Origin: an uncultured Lachnospiraceae bacterium | GTDB taxonomy: Bacteria; Bacillota; Clostridia; Lachnospirales; Lachnospiraceae | Length of the DNA: 32,639 bases | Direction: 5' to 3' | NCBI GenBank assembly: GCA_947626985.1 | Contig: CANQUG010000038.1 | Span: 1-32,639, forward strand | In this document: piece after piece, positions 14,696-23,486 of the stretch | Layout of the letters: every line of letters begins with the position of its first letter | How positions within the stretch are numbered: position 1 is the stretch's first letter | Translations under genes and position numbers: made by a program | The notes under the pieces: model-generated | The model's database searches: none | Told to the model about the DNA's origin: nothing | Seen by the model: the letters and a program-made list of their open reading frames with translations, nothing else

Positions 14696-15622
14696 TCAAT
14701 TATGTGTTCTGGGGTCTAAGGCGTCACGCAGGGCATCGCCCAGCAGGTTAAAGCCCAGCACGGCCAGACACAGGACCAGAGCCGGGAAGAAGAGCTGCCA
14801 TGGATAGAAGGACAGCTTGGCCTTGCCCTCTGAGATCAGCACGCCGAGACTGATGACATCGCCGGAGAGACCCATGCCCAGAAAGCTCAGGCTGGCCTCT
14901 GTAAAGATGTAGCTGGGAATGCTGGCGCACAGGTTCAGGATCAGGATGCTGACCGTATTCGGAAGCAGATGCTTGGTGATGATGCGGGTGGGAGAAGCGC
15001 CGATCATCTGGGCAGCCTGCACATACTCGGATTCACGGAGCTGCATCAGCTGTCCGCGCATCTGACGGGCCGTGCCGCACCAGGAGGTGATGCACATGGC
15101 CAGCAGAAGTCCTCCCACGTTCTTTCCCACAACCATCATGATCAGCAGCGTCACCAGAAGGGACGGAAAGGAGTTGATCACCTCGATGCAGCGCATCATC
15201 ACGCTGTCCACAATACCGCCGAAATATGCCATGATGCCGCCGTAGGCGCAGCCCACCGCGATCTGGACAAAGGAACATACCACAGCCACCAGAAGAGACA
15301 GGCGGCAGCCGATCCACACACGGCTGAACAGGTCACGTCCCATGGCGTCCGTGCCGAACCAGTAGGTGCCGTCCGGTCCGAGGTTCTTCTGTTTCGGAGC
15401 AATGGTCAGATATTCTTCTCCGCTGAGAGCCGGTCCGATGAGCATAAAGATCACCAGCAGAAGCAGCAGGCTGCCGGCCGCGATGGCGATGGGATTTTTC
15501 TTAAGCCGGCGCCAGGCGCCCTGCCAGAAGGTCATGGTAGGACGGTTGATTTTCTCCGCGTCGAAGCGCCCGCGGTCTACCCGGGAGCTCTCTTCGGGAG
15601 TCAGTATTTTTGCAGTCGTCAT
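14696..15622 (-). CDS. oppC: Peptide ABC transporter permease, OppC/DppC type
   Basis: A 308-residue membrane protein. It begins with a cytoplasmic tail of about 45 residues containing RP-TMTFWQGAWRRLKKNPIA, the OppC N-terminal motif. Then follow about six membrane segments. The EAA-type loop (YVQAAQMIGASPTRIITKHLLPN) is typical of the peptide family. The C-terminus LGDALRDALDPR is diagnostic of the DppC/OppC group. Two adjacent ATG codons (15625, 15622) are possible; the second has better spacing to GGAGG. It lies 15 bases after the OppB-type gene. Confidence 0.92.
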   Translation of the reverse strand: MTTAKILTPEESSRVDRGRFDAEKINRPTMTFWQGAWRRLKKNPIAIAAGSLLLLLVIFMLIGPALSGEEYLTIAPKQKNLGPDGTYWFGTDAMGRDLFSRVWIGCRLSLLVAVVCSFVQIAVGCAYGGIMAYFGGIVDSVMMRCIEVINSFPSLLVTLLIMMVVGKNVGGLLLAMCITSWCGTARQMRGQLMQLRESEYVQAAQMIGASPTRIITKHLLPNTVSILILNLCASIPSYIFTEASLSFLGMGLSGDVISLGVLISEGKAKLSFYPWQLFFPALVLCLAVLGFNLLGDALRDALDPRTHN

Positions 15623-15637
15623 CATATGTCCTCCCCT

Positions 15638-16591
15638 CTATTTTTTGCCGCCGGCAATGCGGATGCGCGGGTCCACCACGGTATAGAGGATATCCGTAAT
15701 GAAGACCACCACGATATAGATTGCCGACAGGATGACCGTCTCTCCCATAACGATGGATACGTCCTGGGAAGCGACCGCGTTGACATAGTAGAGACCGAGT
15801 CCGGGAATGGAGAATACGGACTCGATAAAGAAGGAGCCTGTGATGCACATGGCAATACTCATGGGCAGGTTCGTCACAATGGGGATAAAGGAATTCCGCA
15901 GCACATGATGGCGGATGACCTCCCCCCGGCTCAATCCTTTGGATTCGGCAGTCAGCACATAGTCCTGATTGACCACGTCCAGCATGGACGCCTTCAGCAG
16001 ACGGGCGTAGGACGCGATATAGCCGAAGCAGCCGGCCAGCGTGGGCAGCACCGTGTACTCCCATCCGCCGAACCAGATATTGGTTGTGGGCCAGCCGATC
16101 ACCGGGAACAGCTTCAGGTTTCCCGCGAAGATCTGCTGGAGCGCCAGGGCGAAGATCAGATTCGGCACCGAAATCAGCAGGATCGAGAGACCGACTACCA
16201 TATAATCCCAGATGGTGCCCTTCTTCACTGCCGCCAGAATACCCAGCAGCAGGCCCAGACTTACGCCCAGCAGCATCTGCTGGATACCCAGTCTGGCTGA
16301 GATCGGACCCTTTTCCGCAATGATCGACTGAACAGTCTGGCCCTGAAATACGATGGATTCTCCAAAATCACCCTTCAGCAGCCCCTTCATGGTCATGACA
16401 TATCGTTCCATGACAGGACGGTCCAGGCCGTACCTGGCATACAGGCGCTCCGCGACCTGATCCGGAAGACGCTCCACACGGGAAGTCAGGGCGTCGCCGG
16501 GTGTGGCGGCCAGCAGAAAAAACGTGGCTGTGGCAATAATAAACAGTGTAAACAGCATAACCACAAACCGCCGCGCAATAAATGTTAGCAT
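15638..16591 (-). CDS. oppB: Peptide ABC transporter permease, OppB/DppB type
   Basis: About 317 residues. It starts MLTFIARRFVVMLFTLFIIATATFFLL, the classic OppB first segment, then a periplasm-facing region with RYGLDRP and LKGDFGES, and about six membrane segments. The coupling loop is YVLTAESKGLSRGEVIRHHVLRN, and the C-terminus YTVVDPRIRI is standard. An in-frame frame extends 20 codons upstream, but GGAGGA ten bases before ATG16591 and family alignment support this start. It is the second gene of the operon, separated from the binding protein by 120 bases with a stable hairpin. Confidence 0.92.
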   Translation of the reverse strand: MLTFIARRFVVMLFTLFIIATATFFLLAATPGDALTSRVERLPDQVAERLYARYGLDRPVMERYVMTMKGLLKGDFGESIVFQGQTVQSIIAEKGPISARLGIQQMLLGVSLGLLLGILAAVKKGTIWDYMVVGLSILLISVPNLIFALALQQIFAGNLKLFPVIGWPTTNIWFGGWEYTVLPTLAGCFGYIASYARLLKASMLDVVNQDYVLTAESKGLSRGEVIRHHVLRNSFIPIVTNLPMSIAMCITGSFFIESVFSIPGLGLYYVNAVASQDVSIVMGETVILSAIYIVVVFITDILYTVVDPRIRIAGGKK

Positions 16592-16629
16592 TTTCACAGT
16601 TTCGTCCTCCAAAAGACAAACGACGGGGC

Positions 16630-16649
16630 GGGGAGCAGCATTGCTCCCC
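16630..16649 (-). other. Intercistronic stem-loop after the peptide-binding protein gene
   Basis: An 8-bp perfect stem (GGGGAGCA/TGCTCCCC) with a four-base loop lies 63 bases after the binding-protein stop codon. There is no T-run. It probably stabilises or processes the upstream mRNA so that more binding protein than permease is made. Confidence 0.6.
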
Positions 16650-16711
16650 ACTCCGCGTTTATAAAATACCGGTCTGAAATGACGGTTTCCGATTCAATTT
16701 TCTGTTTCTGA

Positions 16712-18424
16712 TCAGTGTGCCAGGATCTGCGCGCGGCTGAATTCATACTCAGCGCCGAACATGGGCATGGACAGGCCGGAAACATAAGACTGATAATAAA
16801 TCTCGTTGGTCGGATAGTACAGCGGGATCACGCCGCCGCTGCTGAGGAGGATCTCCTCAGCCTGAGCATACAGATCCAGACGCTCCTGGCTGTCCTGAGA
16901 GCTGATGGCGGAGGATACCAGAGTATCATACTCCTCATTGGAGAATCCGCCCATGAACTTGGCATAACCGTTGCCGGTGGTCCACAGTTCCAGGAAGGTC
17001 ATGGGATCGTTGTAGTCGCCGTTCCATCCCATGGGATAGAAATCGTACTTATATTCGTTGCGCGCGCTTACCCAGGTGGAGCTGTCGGGATAGATTTCTA
17101 CCGCAACCTGTACGCCCAGCTTGCTCTCCAGCTGCTGTTTATACCATTCCAGCTGGCTGTTGGCCTGAGTCGTGGGGCTGTACGCGAATACGGTCAGAGT
17201 AACGTCTTTCGCGGTGCCTTCCATACCTGCCTCGGCCATACCTTCCTCGAACATGGCACGCAGATAGTCGGGATCGTCTTTATAGTCTTTGGATTCCGCC
17301 ATGGGCTCCGGAACCAGTCCGCGGTAATCCAGATCGCCTACAGTGAAGCCGTAGGGAATGATGCCGTATGCGGGAACATACAGATCATTATAAAACAGAG
17401 AGATAAACTCTTCACGGTCAAACGCCAGGTTCATGGCCTGACGGCATTTGGCGTTCAGCATCAGTCCGGAAGGACCGCCGCCGCCTTCTTCATGCTGGTC
17501 AACCACCAGATAGTCCACAGTGGGGCTGCTCTGGCTGTGATGTACGAATGTGCCGGCGTCCACATAGGGCTGCCACTGCTGCACATACTCCACGTCGGTC
17601 AGAGTCAGAACATCCAGCTGCTGAGATTCCATCAGCTGAGCCTGGGTGGAAGTCTCGTCAACCACGCGCATATTTACCTGGGTCAGAGTGATGTTGTCCT
17701 TGTCCCAGTAATTTTCATTCTTCACAAGGGTCATGCTGTTTTCCAGAACACGGTCCTGAATAATAAACGGTCCGTTAAAGACATGGAGCGTATAGTCGTT
17801 GGTCCAGTCCTTGCCCTCGGCTACGGCCGCGTCGATCAGTTCCTTACGGATGGGATAGAAGCAGACCATACCCACCTTCTTGATAAAGGTAGCGTCCGGC
17901 TCAGACAGGGTGCAGCTGAAGGTCAGGTCGTCGATGTAGCTGATCTGAACGTCCTCCGCAGGACCTTCGCCGTTGTAATACGCTTCGGCTCCGGCGATTC
18001 CGGTAGCGAGGAATGCGTAGGAAAACGCCAGTTCGGGATCGATCAGACGCATCCAGGAGTCCACATACTGCTGCGCGGTTACCGGAACTCCGTCGGACCA
18101 CATGCAGCCGTCCCGCAGATGGAAGGTGTAGGTCAGGTTATCCTCGCTGACGTCGTAGCTGGTACATCCGGCATACTCCACGACGTCTGTGCCGTTCTCG
18201 TCGGTGAATGTACGGAACAGACCTTCCTGTACCTCGGTGAGAACCTGGAATTCATTGGCGTTGCGGACGTCGTTTACGTCCAGAAGCTTCAGGTCGACCA
18301 GTTTCAGGTTCAGTACCTGTTCCTCCGCCAGCTCCGGTTCCGCGGCTGATACCATGGCGGCGCTGCCTGTCATACCGGCTGCCATCACGCCAGCCAAAAT
18401 CAATGCGATCAGTTTTTTCTTCAT
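16712..18424 (-). CDS. Peptide-binding protein of the Opp/Dpp system (SBP family 5)
   Basis: A 570-residue extracytoplasmic solute-binding protein of family 5 (OppA/DppA). Family features include LVDLKLLDVNDVR...VQEGLFR in lobe 1, YTFHLRDGCMWSDG-x-PVTAQQYVDSWMR, and a C-terminal NEEYD...QERLDLYAQAEEILL block. The signal peptide (MKKKLIALILAGVMAAGMTGSAAMVSAA) reads TGSAA where a lipobox would read TGCAA; there is no cysteine, so it would be released by signal peptidase I. AAAGGAG nine bases upstream supports the start. It is the first gene of the leftward operon, with its own strong promoter. Ligand could be oligopeptides or another family-5 substrate. Confidence 0.92.
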   Translation of the reverse strand: MKKKLIALILAGVMAAGMTGSAAMVSAAEPELAEEQVLNLKLVDLKLLDVNDVRNANEFQVLTEVQEGLFRTFTDENGTDVVEYAGCTSYDVSEDNLTYTFHLRDGCMWSDGVPVTAQQYVDSWMRLIDPELAFSYAFLATGIAGAEAYYNGEGPAEDVQISYIDDLTFSCTLSEPDATFIKKVGMVCFYPIRKELIDAAVAEGKDWTNDYTLHVFNGPFIIQDRVLENSMTLVKNENYWDKDNITLTQVNMRVVDETSTQAQLMESQQLDVLTLTDVEYVQQWQPYVDAGTFVHHSQSSPTVDYLVVDQHEEGGGGPSGLMLNAKCRQAMNLAFDREEFISLFYNDLYVPAYGIIPYGFTVGDLDYRGLVPEPMAESKDYKDDPDYLRAMFEEGMAEAGMEGTAKDVTLTVFAYSPTTQANSQLEWYKQQLESKLGVQVAVEIYPDSSTWVSARNEYKYDFYPMGWNGDYNDPMTFLELWTTGNGYAKFMGGFSNEEYDTLVSSAISSQDSQERLDLYAQAEEILLSSGGVIPLYYPTNEIYYQSYVSGLSMPMFGAEYEFSRAQILAH

Positions 18425-18548
18425 ACTTTTTTCTCCTTTATTTTTTTTACCGTACTATAGGATCCGCTGCCGGATGCCCTTTTTCGCTGCTGAGGCTCCC
18501 ATGGAAAATGGACATTTTTAACAGAAGAGCCATATGTAAGTCATGCAA

Positions 18549-18577
18549 ATTATACAAGATATCGGCCTGCTTTTCAA
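18549..18577 (-). promoter_or_regulatory. Promoter of the opp operon
   Basis: On the minus strand TTGAAA and TATAAT are exactly 17 bases apart. The leader to the ATG is about 120 bases, with no obvious riboswitch or attenuator. Confidence 0.7.
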
Positions 18578-18630
18578 TATATTTTTTGTAATTTCACATA
18601 AAAACTGATGATTCCGGAATCTGATATTTT

Positions 18631-18726
18631 TTTCACGAAACGCCGGAGATTTCTCTGCCCAGAACAGCCGCGCTGAATTTTCACGAAGTGCCGGAGATTT
18701 CTTTGTCAAAAAACGGCCGCGCAAAA
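18631..18726. repeat. Two tandem 48-bp repeats between the opp promoter and the FtsX-gene terminator
   Basis: Units start at 18631 and 18679. The first 27 bases of each (TTTCACGAA..GCCGGAGATTTCT.TG) match at 24 positions; the second halves share A-rich sequence and CCGCGC with a one-base shift. On the minus strand the units sit about 55-150 bases upstream of the opp -35, where an upstream activator could bind. An open minus-strand frame runs through both, but its repeat looks like a by-product. Confidence 0.65.
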
Positions 18727-18751
18727 AAGGACCGCCCTTGTCGGGCAGTCC
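18722..18751 (-). terminator. Terminator of the BceAB-like operon
   Basis: On the minus strand GGACTGCCC pairs with GGGCGGTCC (one mismatch), followed by six T, 22 bases after the permease stop. Confidence 0.75.
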
Positions 18752-18773
18752 CTTCCGCATTTACCGCAGACGT

Positions 18774-20810
18774 TTATCTGTTTCCTCCGTCAAGGATCCG
18801 GTAGTACACCCTGGCCGTAATGCAGTAGATGATTCCATATACGGCCGCAAACACCAGGATCGTTCCCGCGGTGCAGAGAATAAACAGCTTCGTATTAAAC
18901 ATTCCCAATACCATCAGAAGCTTTTTCACCATGGGGAACGCCATGGCGATATGGAGGGCCGCCGTCAGAAGCGGCAGGAAAAATACCATGAGGATCTGAC
19001 GGTGAATGGAACCCTTCACCTCGCTGCTGCTCATTCCCACCTTCCGCATCACGTCGTAGCGTCCCTTATCGTCATATCCCTCGGACAGCTGTTTGTAGAA
19101 AATGATCATGGTCACGCCCATCAGGAACAGCCCGCCCAGGAAGAGCCCCAGGAAAAAGAATCCTCCGTACATTCTGGTATAGGTATCGTCATCCCAGACT
19201 CTCACATTGGTGCTGATAAAGAAACTGTCTCTTTCTCCCTCTTTCAGCCCTTTTACCTCCTCCTCGGCGATCTCCGTGCGATGGGAGCAGATCACATCCG
19301 CCCAGTAGGACTCATCCTCTTTCGTGCCTGACACGTCCAGGGAAATATCCGCGTCGGGCATCAGATTCGTTCCGTATCTCTCGTTCACTATGGAAAAAAT
19401 CTTCCCGTAATCATTGAGCGTGACAACCATGACGATGGTTTCGTCCAGCACCTCCCGCATCACATCGTCCGATCCCAGTACAAGAGGTTCCTCCGTAAGA
19501 AAGCCCCTGATCTTCCAGGCCTCCTCTCCCAGATAAAGGACGTCTGAGGGCAGTTCTTCTTCGCAGTATACCAGAGCCTCCCCGTCGGACAGTCCCGTAT
19601 CTTCCCCTGCGGCCGCCTCATAGGACTCCTTCAGTATAATTCTCAGGTCATCCATGGCAGCAAACAGTCCCTGCTCACCGCCGGGCAAAAGGATGGTATC
19701 GCCTTCTCTTTTGACGGAGAAATCCGAAGAAATTCTGGAAAGCACATTCTCCGCGGGAACCTTCTCCTCCCGGAGAACCGCCGACATGCGGTCCAGGATC
19801 CGAACCGCCTCCTCCGCCTCCACGTTCCGGAAGATCAGCTGGATATCTCTGGGGTACCGGTACGCGATGGCGTCCTTCATCCCGAAATACAGGCAGACGG
19901 TACTGGACAGCATGAGAAGAACTCCCGTGCTCAGGATGCAGATATTCGCCAGTCCCACCGCATTCTGCTTCATCCGGTAGATCATGCCGGACACACTCGT
20001 AAAATTCTTCGCCCTGTAATAAAACTTTTTGTTCCAGCGAAGGATCTTGAGAACGGCAATCGTCCCCGCCGTGAACAGCAGATAGGTTCCGGCCATCACC
20101 AGAACCACCGCCAGAAAGAAAAGGACAAAAGCGTCCAGCGGCGACTGCGTAGAAACGGCGATATAATATCCCGCTCCCAGGCAGGCAAACCCCGCAAGGG
20201 CCAGGAGCCATTTCGCCTTCGGCTCCTTTTCTCCCGCCCTGCTGCCGGACAGAAGCTCCACCGGATGACTCATGTGCACTCTGCAGATATTCCATGCAAA
20301 AGCGATGAGATAGATCAGTCCGAAGACGATGCCGCAGATCACGGCTCCGCCCGCGGATATATAAAATCCGAACACCACGGGAAGATGCATCAGCTTCAGC
20401 AGCAGAAGCAGCGCCAGCTTGCAGCCCAGGATCCCCGCCAGAAGCCCGCCTCCGATATTGACGAAGGAGGTGATGAGCGTTTCCAGAAACAGCATTCTTC
20501 CGATATGTCCCTTTTCCATGCCCAGGATATTGTACAGTCCGATCTCGTTCTGCCTGCGCTTCATGAGAATGCTGTTGGTATATAAAAGAAACACAAAGGA
20601 AAAGATCCCCACCACGATGATTCCCAGGGCCATGATAGCCGCCACATCCGAACCTCCCAGCATATTCTCCAGGCTTGCGCTCCTCTTGATGAACAGCATC
20701 ATGTACAGCATGGCCACACAGACAATGCCGGTAATCATATAAGGAAGAAAAATTTCCCGGTTCTTTTTGATATTGAGGAAGGCCAGACGGAGAAAAAATC
20801 CTCTACGCAT
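18774..20810 (-). CDS. BceB-like FtsX-family ABC permease (antimicrobial-peptide module)
   Basis: About 678 residues with the BceB plan. There are ten membrane segments: one at about 20-42, a group of FtsX segments to about 310, and three after 548. A large extracellular domain (about 312-548) lies between segments 7 and 8. That domain is where Bce modules recognise bacitracin-type peptides or lipid-II-cycle intermediates. The conserved region NEIGLYNILGMEK (88-100) is the FtsX coupling helix. ATG20810 overlaps the end of the ATPase gene by eight bases. With the kinase upstream it should act as sensor and resistance pump; the actual peptide is unknown. Confidence 0.9.
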   Translation of the reverse strand: MRRGFFLRLAFLNIKKNREIFLPYMITGIVCVAMLYMMLFIKRSASLENMLGGSDVAAIMALGIIVVGIFSFVFLLYTNSILMKRRQNEIGLYNILGMEKGHIGRMLFLETLITSFVNIGGGLLAGILGCKLALLLLLKLMHLPVVFGFYISAGGAVICGIVFGLIYLIAFAWNICRVHMSHPVELLSGSRAGEKEPKAKWLLALAGFACLGAGYYIAVSTQSPLDAFVLFFLAVVLVMAGTYLLFTAGTIAVLKILRWNKKFYYRAKNFTSVSGMIYRMKQNAVGLANICILSTGVLLMLSSTVCLYFGMKDAIAYRYPRDIQLIFRNVEAEEAVRILDRMSAVLREEKVPAENVLSRISSDFSVKREGDTILLPGGEQGLFAAMDDLRIILKESYEAAAGEDTGLSDGEALVYCEEELPSDVLYLGEEAWKIRGFLTEEPLVLGSDDVMREVLDETIVMVVTLNDYGKIFSIVNERYGTNLMPDADISLDVSGTKEDESYWADVICSHRTEIAEEEVKGLKEGERDSFFISTNVRVWDDDTYTRMYGGFFFLGLFLGGLFLMGVTMIIFYKQLSEGYDDKGRYDVMRKVGMSSSEVKGSIHRQILMVFFLPLLTAALHIAMAFPMVKKLLMVLGMFNTKLFILCTAGTILVFAAVYGIIYCITARVYYRILDGGNR

Positions 20811-21570
20811 GATAATCACCGCCCGTCGTCAGAATCGTCAGGGTCTCGGAGATCATCTGATACAGTTCCTGCCGGCTCCTGTCTCCCCGGTAAATCTGGT
20901 GGAACACCTCTCCGTCCTTGATAAACAGCACTCTGGAGGCGTAGCTGGCCGCCTGCACGCTGTGGGTTACCATGAGAATGGTCTGGCCGGACAGGTTGAT
21001 CTCCGAAAACATCCGCAGAAGGTCCGCGGCCGCCCGGGAATCCAGCGCCCCCGTAGGCTCGTCCGCCAGAATCAGCCTGGGCTTCGTGATCAGCGCTCTG
21101 GCCACCGCCGTTCTCTGCTTCTGCCCGCCGGAAACCTCATAGGGAAATTTCTCCAGGATTTCCGTGATGCGGAGAGACTGGGCCACGGGCCGGATCTTCT
21201 GGAGCATTTCCGCGGGATCCTCCCCGGCCAGAACCAGGGGCAGATAAATATTATCCCGGATGCTGAAGGTATCCAGAAGGTTAAAGTCCTGAAAAACGAA
21301 CCCCAGATTTTTTCTGCGGAAAGCGGAAATTTCCTTCTCGGAGAGGGTAACAAGGTTCTGTCCCCCTAATCGGACTTCTCCCTCCGTGGGACGGTCCAGG
21401 GAAGCCAGAATATTCAGAAGAGTCGTCTTGCCCGATCCGGATTCTCCCATGATGGCTACGAATTCTCCTTCCTCCACGGAAAACGTCACATTGGAGAGAG
21501 CCTGCACCTTATTCCCGCCGAAACGTGTGGTGTAAATTTTTTTCACATTGGTTACTTCCAGTAATGCCAT
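20803..21570 (-). CDS. BceA-like ABC transporter ATPase
   Basis: A 255-residue MacB/LolD-class ATPase. Walker A GESGSGKT is at 42-49, the Q-loop is FVFQDFNLLDTFS, the signature VSGGQKQR, and Walker B LILADEPTGALD, followed by TILMVTHS. This class pairs with FtsX-type permeases, and the overlapping downstream BceB-like gene is the partner. AAAAGGAGTGAAAGT precedes the ATG. The 223 bases upstream contain a BceR-type inverted repeat, so the ATPase and permease are probably induced separately from the sensor genes. Confidence 0.92.
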   Translation of the reverse strand: MALLEVTNVKKIYTTRFGGNKVQALSNVTFSVEEGEFVAIMGESGSGKTTLLNILASLDRPTEGEVRLGGQNLVTLSEKEISAFRRKNLGFVFQDFNLLDTFSIRDNIYLPLVLAGEDPAEMLQKIRPVAQSLRITEILEKFPYEVSGGQKQRTAVARALITKPRLILADEPTGALDSRAAADLLRMFSEINLSGQTILMVTHSVQAASYASRVLFIKDGEVFHQIYRGDRSRQELYQMISETLTILTTGGDYHA

Positions 21571-21670
21571 ACTTTCACTCCTTTTCTACGACTGCGCCGC
21601 CGCCGGAAGGAAAGGGACGGTTTCCGGTTCCCCGCGCGTCCGCGGCCCTCCCGGCTCAGCTGATGATCAT

Positions 21671-21676
21671 AGTATA
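21671..21676 (-). promoter_or_regulatory. Likely -10 of the bceAB-like promoter
   Basis: On the minus strand TATACT stands about 100 bases before the ATPase gene without a recognisable -35, consistent with activator-dependent transcription. A GCAGG/CCTGC hairpin (21684-21697) lies just upstream. Confidence 0.35.
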
Positions 21677-21703
21677 AAAGAGCGCAGGTTTCCCTGCCAT
21701 AAC

Positions 21704-21743
21704 GTAAACTTACAATTTCATTTCCAGTGTTACACTTTTGTAA
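21704..21743 (-). promoter_or_regulatory. BceR-type operator region
   Basis: A perfect inverted repeat TTACA-N4-TGTAA (21730-21743) resembles the operator that BceR-like regulators recognise. A second, shorter palindrome GTAA-AC-TTAC is at 21704-21713, and the TTACA halves repeat 20 bases apart. It lies between the kinase and transporter genes, where such modules normally keep it. Confidence 0.6.
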
Positions 21744-21793
21744 GGTTGCCTCACATGCGGCGCCGCGCCCGCCGCAGAACCGCCGTATCCGGC

Positions 21794-22777
21794 TCAGATG
21801 GGCTCCACATATTCCCGCTTCAGCTCCAGCAGCACCTTCGTCCCCCGGCCCGGCTGGGACTCCATGGAAATCTTATGCCCCAGCTTCCCCATGATCCTGG
21901 CGGAAAGGTACAGCCCGATTCCCGTGGAGGCTCCCTCTCCTCTGCCGTTGTACCCGGTAAATCCCCGCTCAAACACTCTGGGCAGGTCCTCCGGCCGCAC
22001 GCCGATCCCGGTATCCTCGATCACCAGAGTGCAGGATTCTTTCCTGTAGGAAATGGAAATTCCGCCTGTCCTGGTATATTTCAGGCTGTTGGACAGAATC
22101 TGTCCGATCACAAAGCCCAGCCATTTTCCGTCGGTGAGCACGCAGGCGTCTGTTCCCTCATATTCCAGCGCCAGCTTTTTGCGCACGAATACCCCCGCAA
22201 ATTTATGGATCTGGCCCCGTATGATCCCGTCCAGAGGGCATTCGTCAAAGCGCATATCCGAGGAAATATCCTCCGTCCGCAGATATCCCAGCACCATCTC
22301 CACATACTGCTCGATTTTAAACAGCTCCTGAAGTCCCTCCTGCTCGTCCCTTTCCTGAAGGATCAGCCGCATTGCGGCAATGGGAGTTTTGATCTGGTGC
22401 ACCCACATGGTATAGTAGTCTGTCAGGTCCCGGTAAAACAGCTCCTTTTTCCCCAGAGAGACCTTTCTCAGCCGGTTCATCTCCAGAAGCATCTCCTGAT
22501 ACAGCGCCTCCTTTTTGTCCCCGGCGGCGGGAAACCGCATCTCATCCTCGGGCAGATTCTTTTTCAGAAGGTCCAGACTGATCCGCGCCTTCCGGTACCT
22601 GATAAATCCATAGAAAAAGGAGGCAAGTCCTGCCGCGCCGCACAGGACTGCCCCATAAATCACCGGCTCAGCCGGAAGCTCATAAAGGTTCAGCACAGCA
22701 GCCATGATCAGCACGCACACGGCCATCAGAGCGGGAACCTTCCATATTTTTCTCACATACTCCAGCAGATATCTCAT
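21794..22777 (-). CDS. Intramembrane-sensing histidine kinase, BceS type
   Basis: About 327 residues. Two N-terminal membrane helices (13-31 and 38-58) are joined by a loop of only a few residues (LYELPAEP), so there is no extracellular sensor domain. The phosphoacceptor motif HQIKTPIAAM places His127 in the H-box. The ATP-binding domain has the N-box (QILSNSLKYT), G1 (DTGIG) and G2 (GIGLYL). Such kinases read the flux of their BceAB partner rather than the peptide itself. The open frame extends further upstream, but GGAAGGAGAACGG before ATG22777 fixes the start, 23 bases after the response-regulator gene. Confidence 0.92.
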   Translation of the reverse strand: MRYLLEYVRKIWKVPALMAVCVLIMAAVLNLYELPAEPVIYGAVLCGAAGLASFFYGFIRYRKARISLDLLKKNLPEDEMRFPAAGDKKEALYQEMLLEMNRLRKVSLGKKELFYRDLTDYYTMWVHQIKTPIAAMRLILQERDEQEGLQELFKIEQYVEMVLGYLRTEDISSDMRFDECPLDGIIRGQIHKFAGVFVRKKLALEYEGTDACVLTDGKWLGFVIGQILSNSLKYTRTGGISISYRKESCTLVIEDTGIGVRPEDLPRVFERGFTGYNGRGEGASTGIGLYLSARIMGKLGHKISMESQPGRGTKVLLELKREYVEPI

Positions 22778-22800
22778 CCGTTCTCCTTCCCTGCCGCGCG

Positions 22801-23472
22801 TCACGGGATCATGTATCCCATCCCCTTCTTCGTCACAATGAATCCTTCCAGCCCCATCCCTTCCAGCTTCTTCCGGAGCCTCGTCACATTCACCGTCAGG
22901 GTGTTGTCGTCCACAAAGCTGTCGTTTTCCCACAATTTAGTCATGATCGCGTCACGGGACACCACCTTTCCCCCGTGTTCCAGAAGAATCTGAAGGATCC
23001 GGAGCTCATTTCTGGTAAGATCCGCCACTTTTCCCCCGAAGGAGAGGGAACTCCCCGCAATATTCAGAATGACTCCGTCCCGCTCCAGGATCCCCGCCGC
23101 CTTCCCGAAGGCGTAGCTGCGGCGGAGAAGGGCCTGCACCTTGGCTACCAGCACATCCGGGTCAAAGGGTTTCGCCACAAAATCATCCGCGCCCCGGCTC
23201 ATGGCCATCACCATATTCATGTTGTCCGAGGCGGAGGAGAGAAACAGAATGGGAACCTGGGAAATCCTCCGGATCTCCTCGCACCAGTGAAACCCGTTGT
23301 AAAAGGGCAGCTTCAGGTCCAGCAGCACCATCTGAGGATCCTTCTTCACAAACTCCGTCAGCACATGGCCGAAGTCCTCCGCGCAGTCCACCTCATATCC
23401 CCAGGATTCCAGATGTCTCTTCAAAAGACCGGCAATGATCTCATCATCCTCCACAATAAAGATTCTGTACAA
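22801..23472 (-). CDS. OmpR-family response regulator, BceR type
   Basis: A 223-residue regulator. The receiver domain has an acidic pocket VEDDE and phosphoacceptor Asp52 in LLDLKLP, then SS in the beta-4 region and Lys in VAKPFD. A winged-helix DNA-binding domain follows, from about residue 130, with NELRILQILLEHGGKVVSR and the wing NVTRLRKKLE. The start is TTG at 23472, preceded by GGGAGGAAGG; no ATG is suitably placed. It starts 14 bases after the tandem-ACT gene. The predicted operator is the TTACA-N4-TGTAA repeat before the transporter genes. Confidence 0.92.
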   Translation of the reverse strand: MYRIFIVEDDEIIAGLLKRHLESWGYEVDCAEDFGHVLTEFVKKDPQMVLLDLKLPFYNGFHWCEEIRRISQVPILFLSSASDNMNMVMAMSRGADDFVAKPFDPDVLVAKVQALLRRSYAFGKAAGILERDGVILNIAGSSLSFGGKVADLTRNELRILQILLEHGGKVVSRDAIMTKLWENDSFVDDNTLTVNVTRLRKKLEGMGLEGFIVTKKGMGYMIP

Positions 23473-23486
23473 CCCTTCCTCCCGTC

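Noticed and set aside
14969-16300. Open plus-strand frame of 443 codons
   Set aside because: Antisense to the OppB and OppC genes, His/Gln-rich translation with no family signal.
18518-18760. 80-codon minus-strand frame with a 16-residue repeat
   Set aside because: The repeat follows from the 48-bp DNA duplication. The frame spans a terminator and a promoter and has no ribosome binding site.
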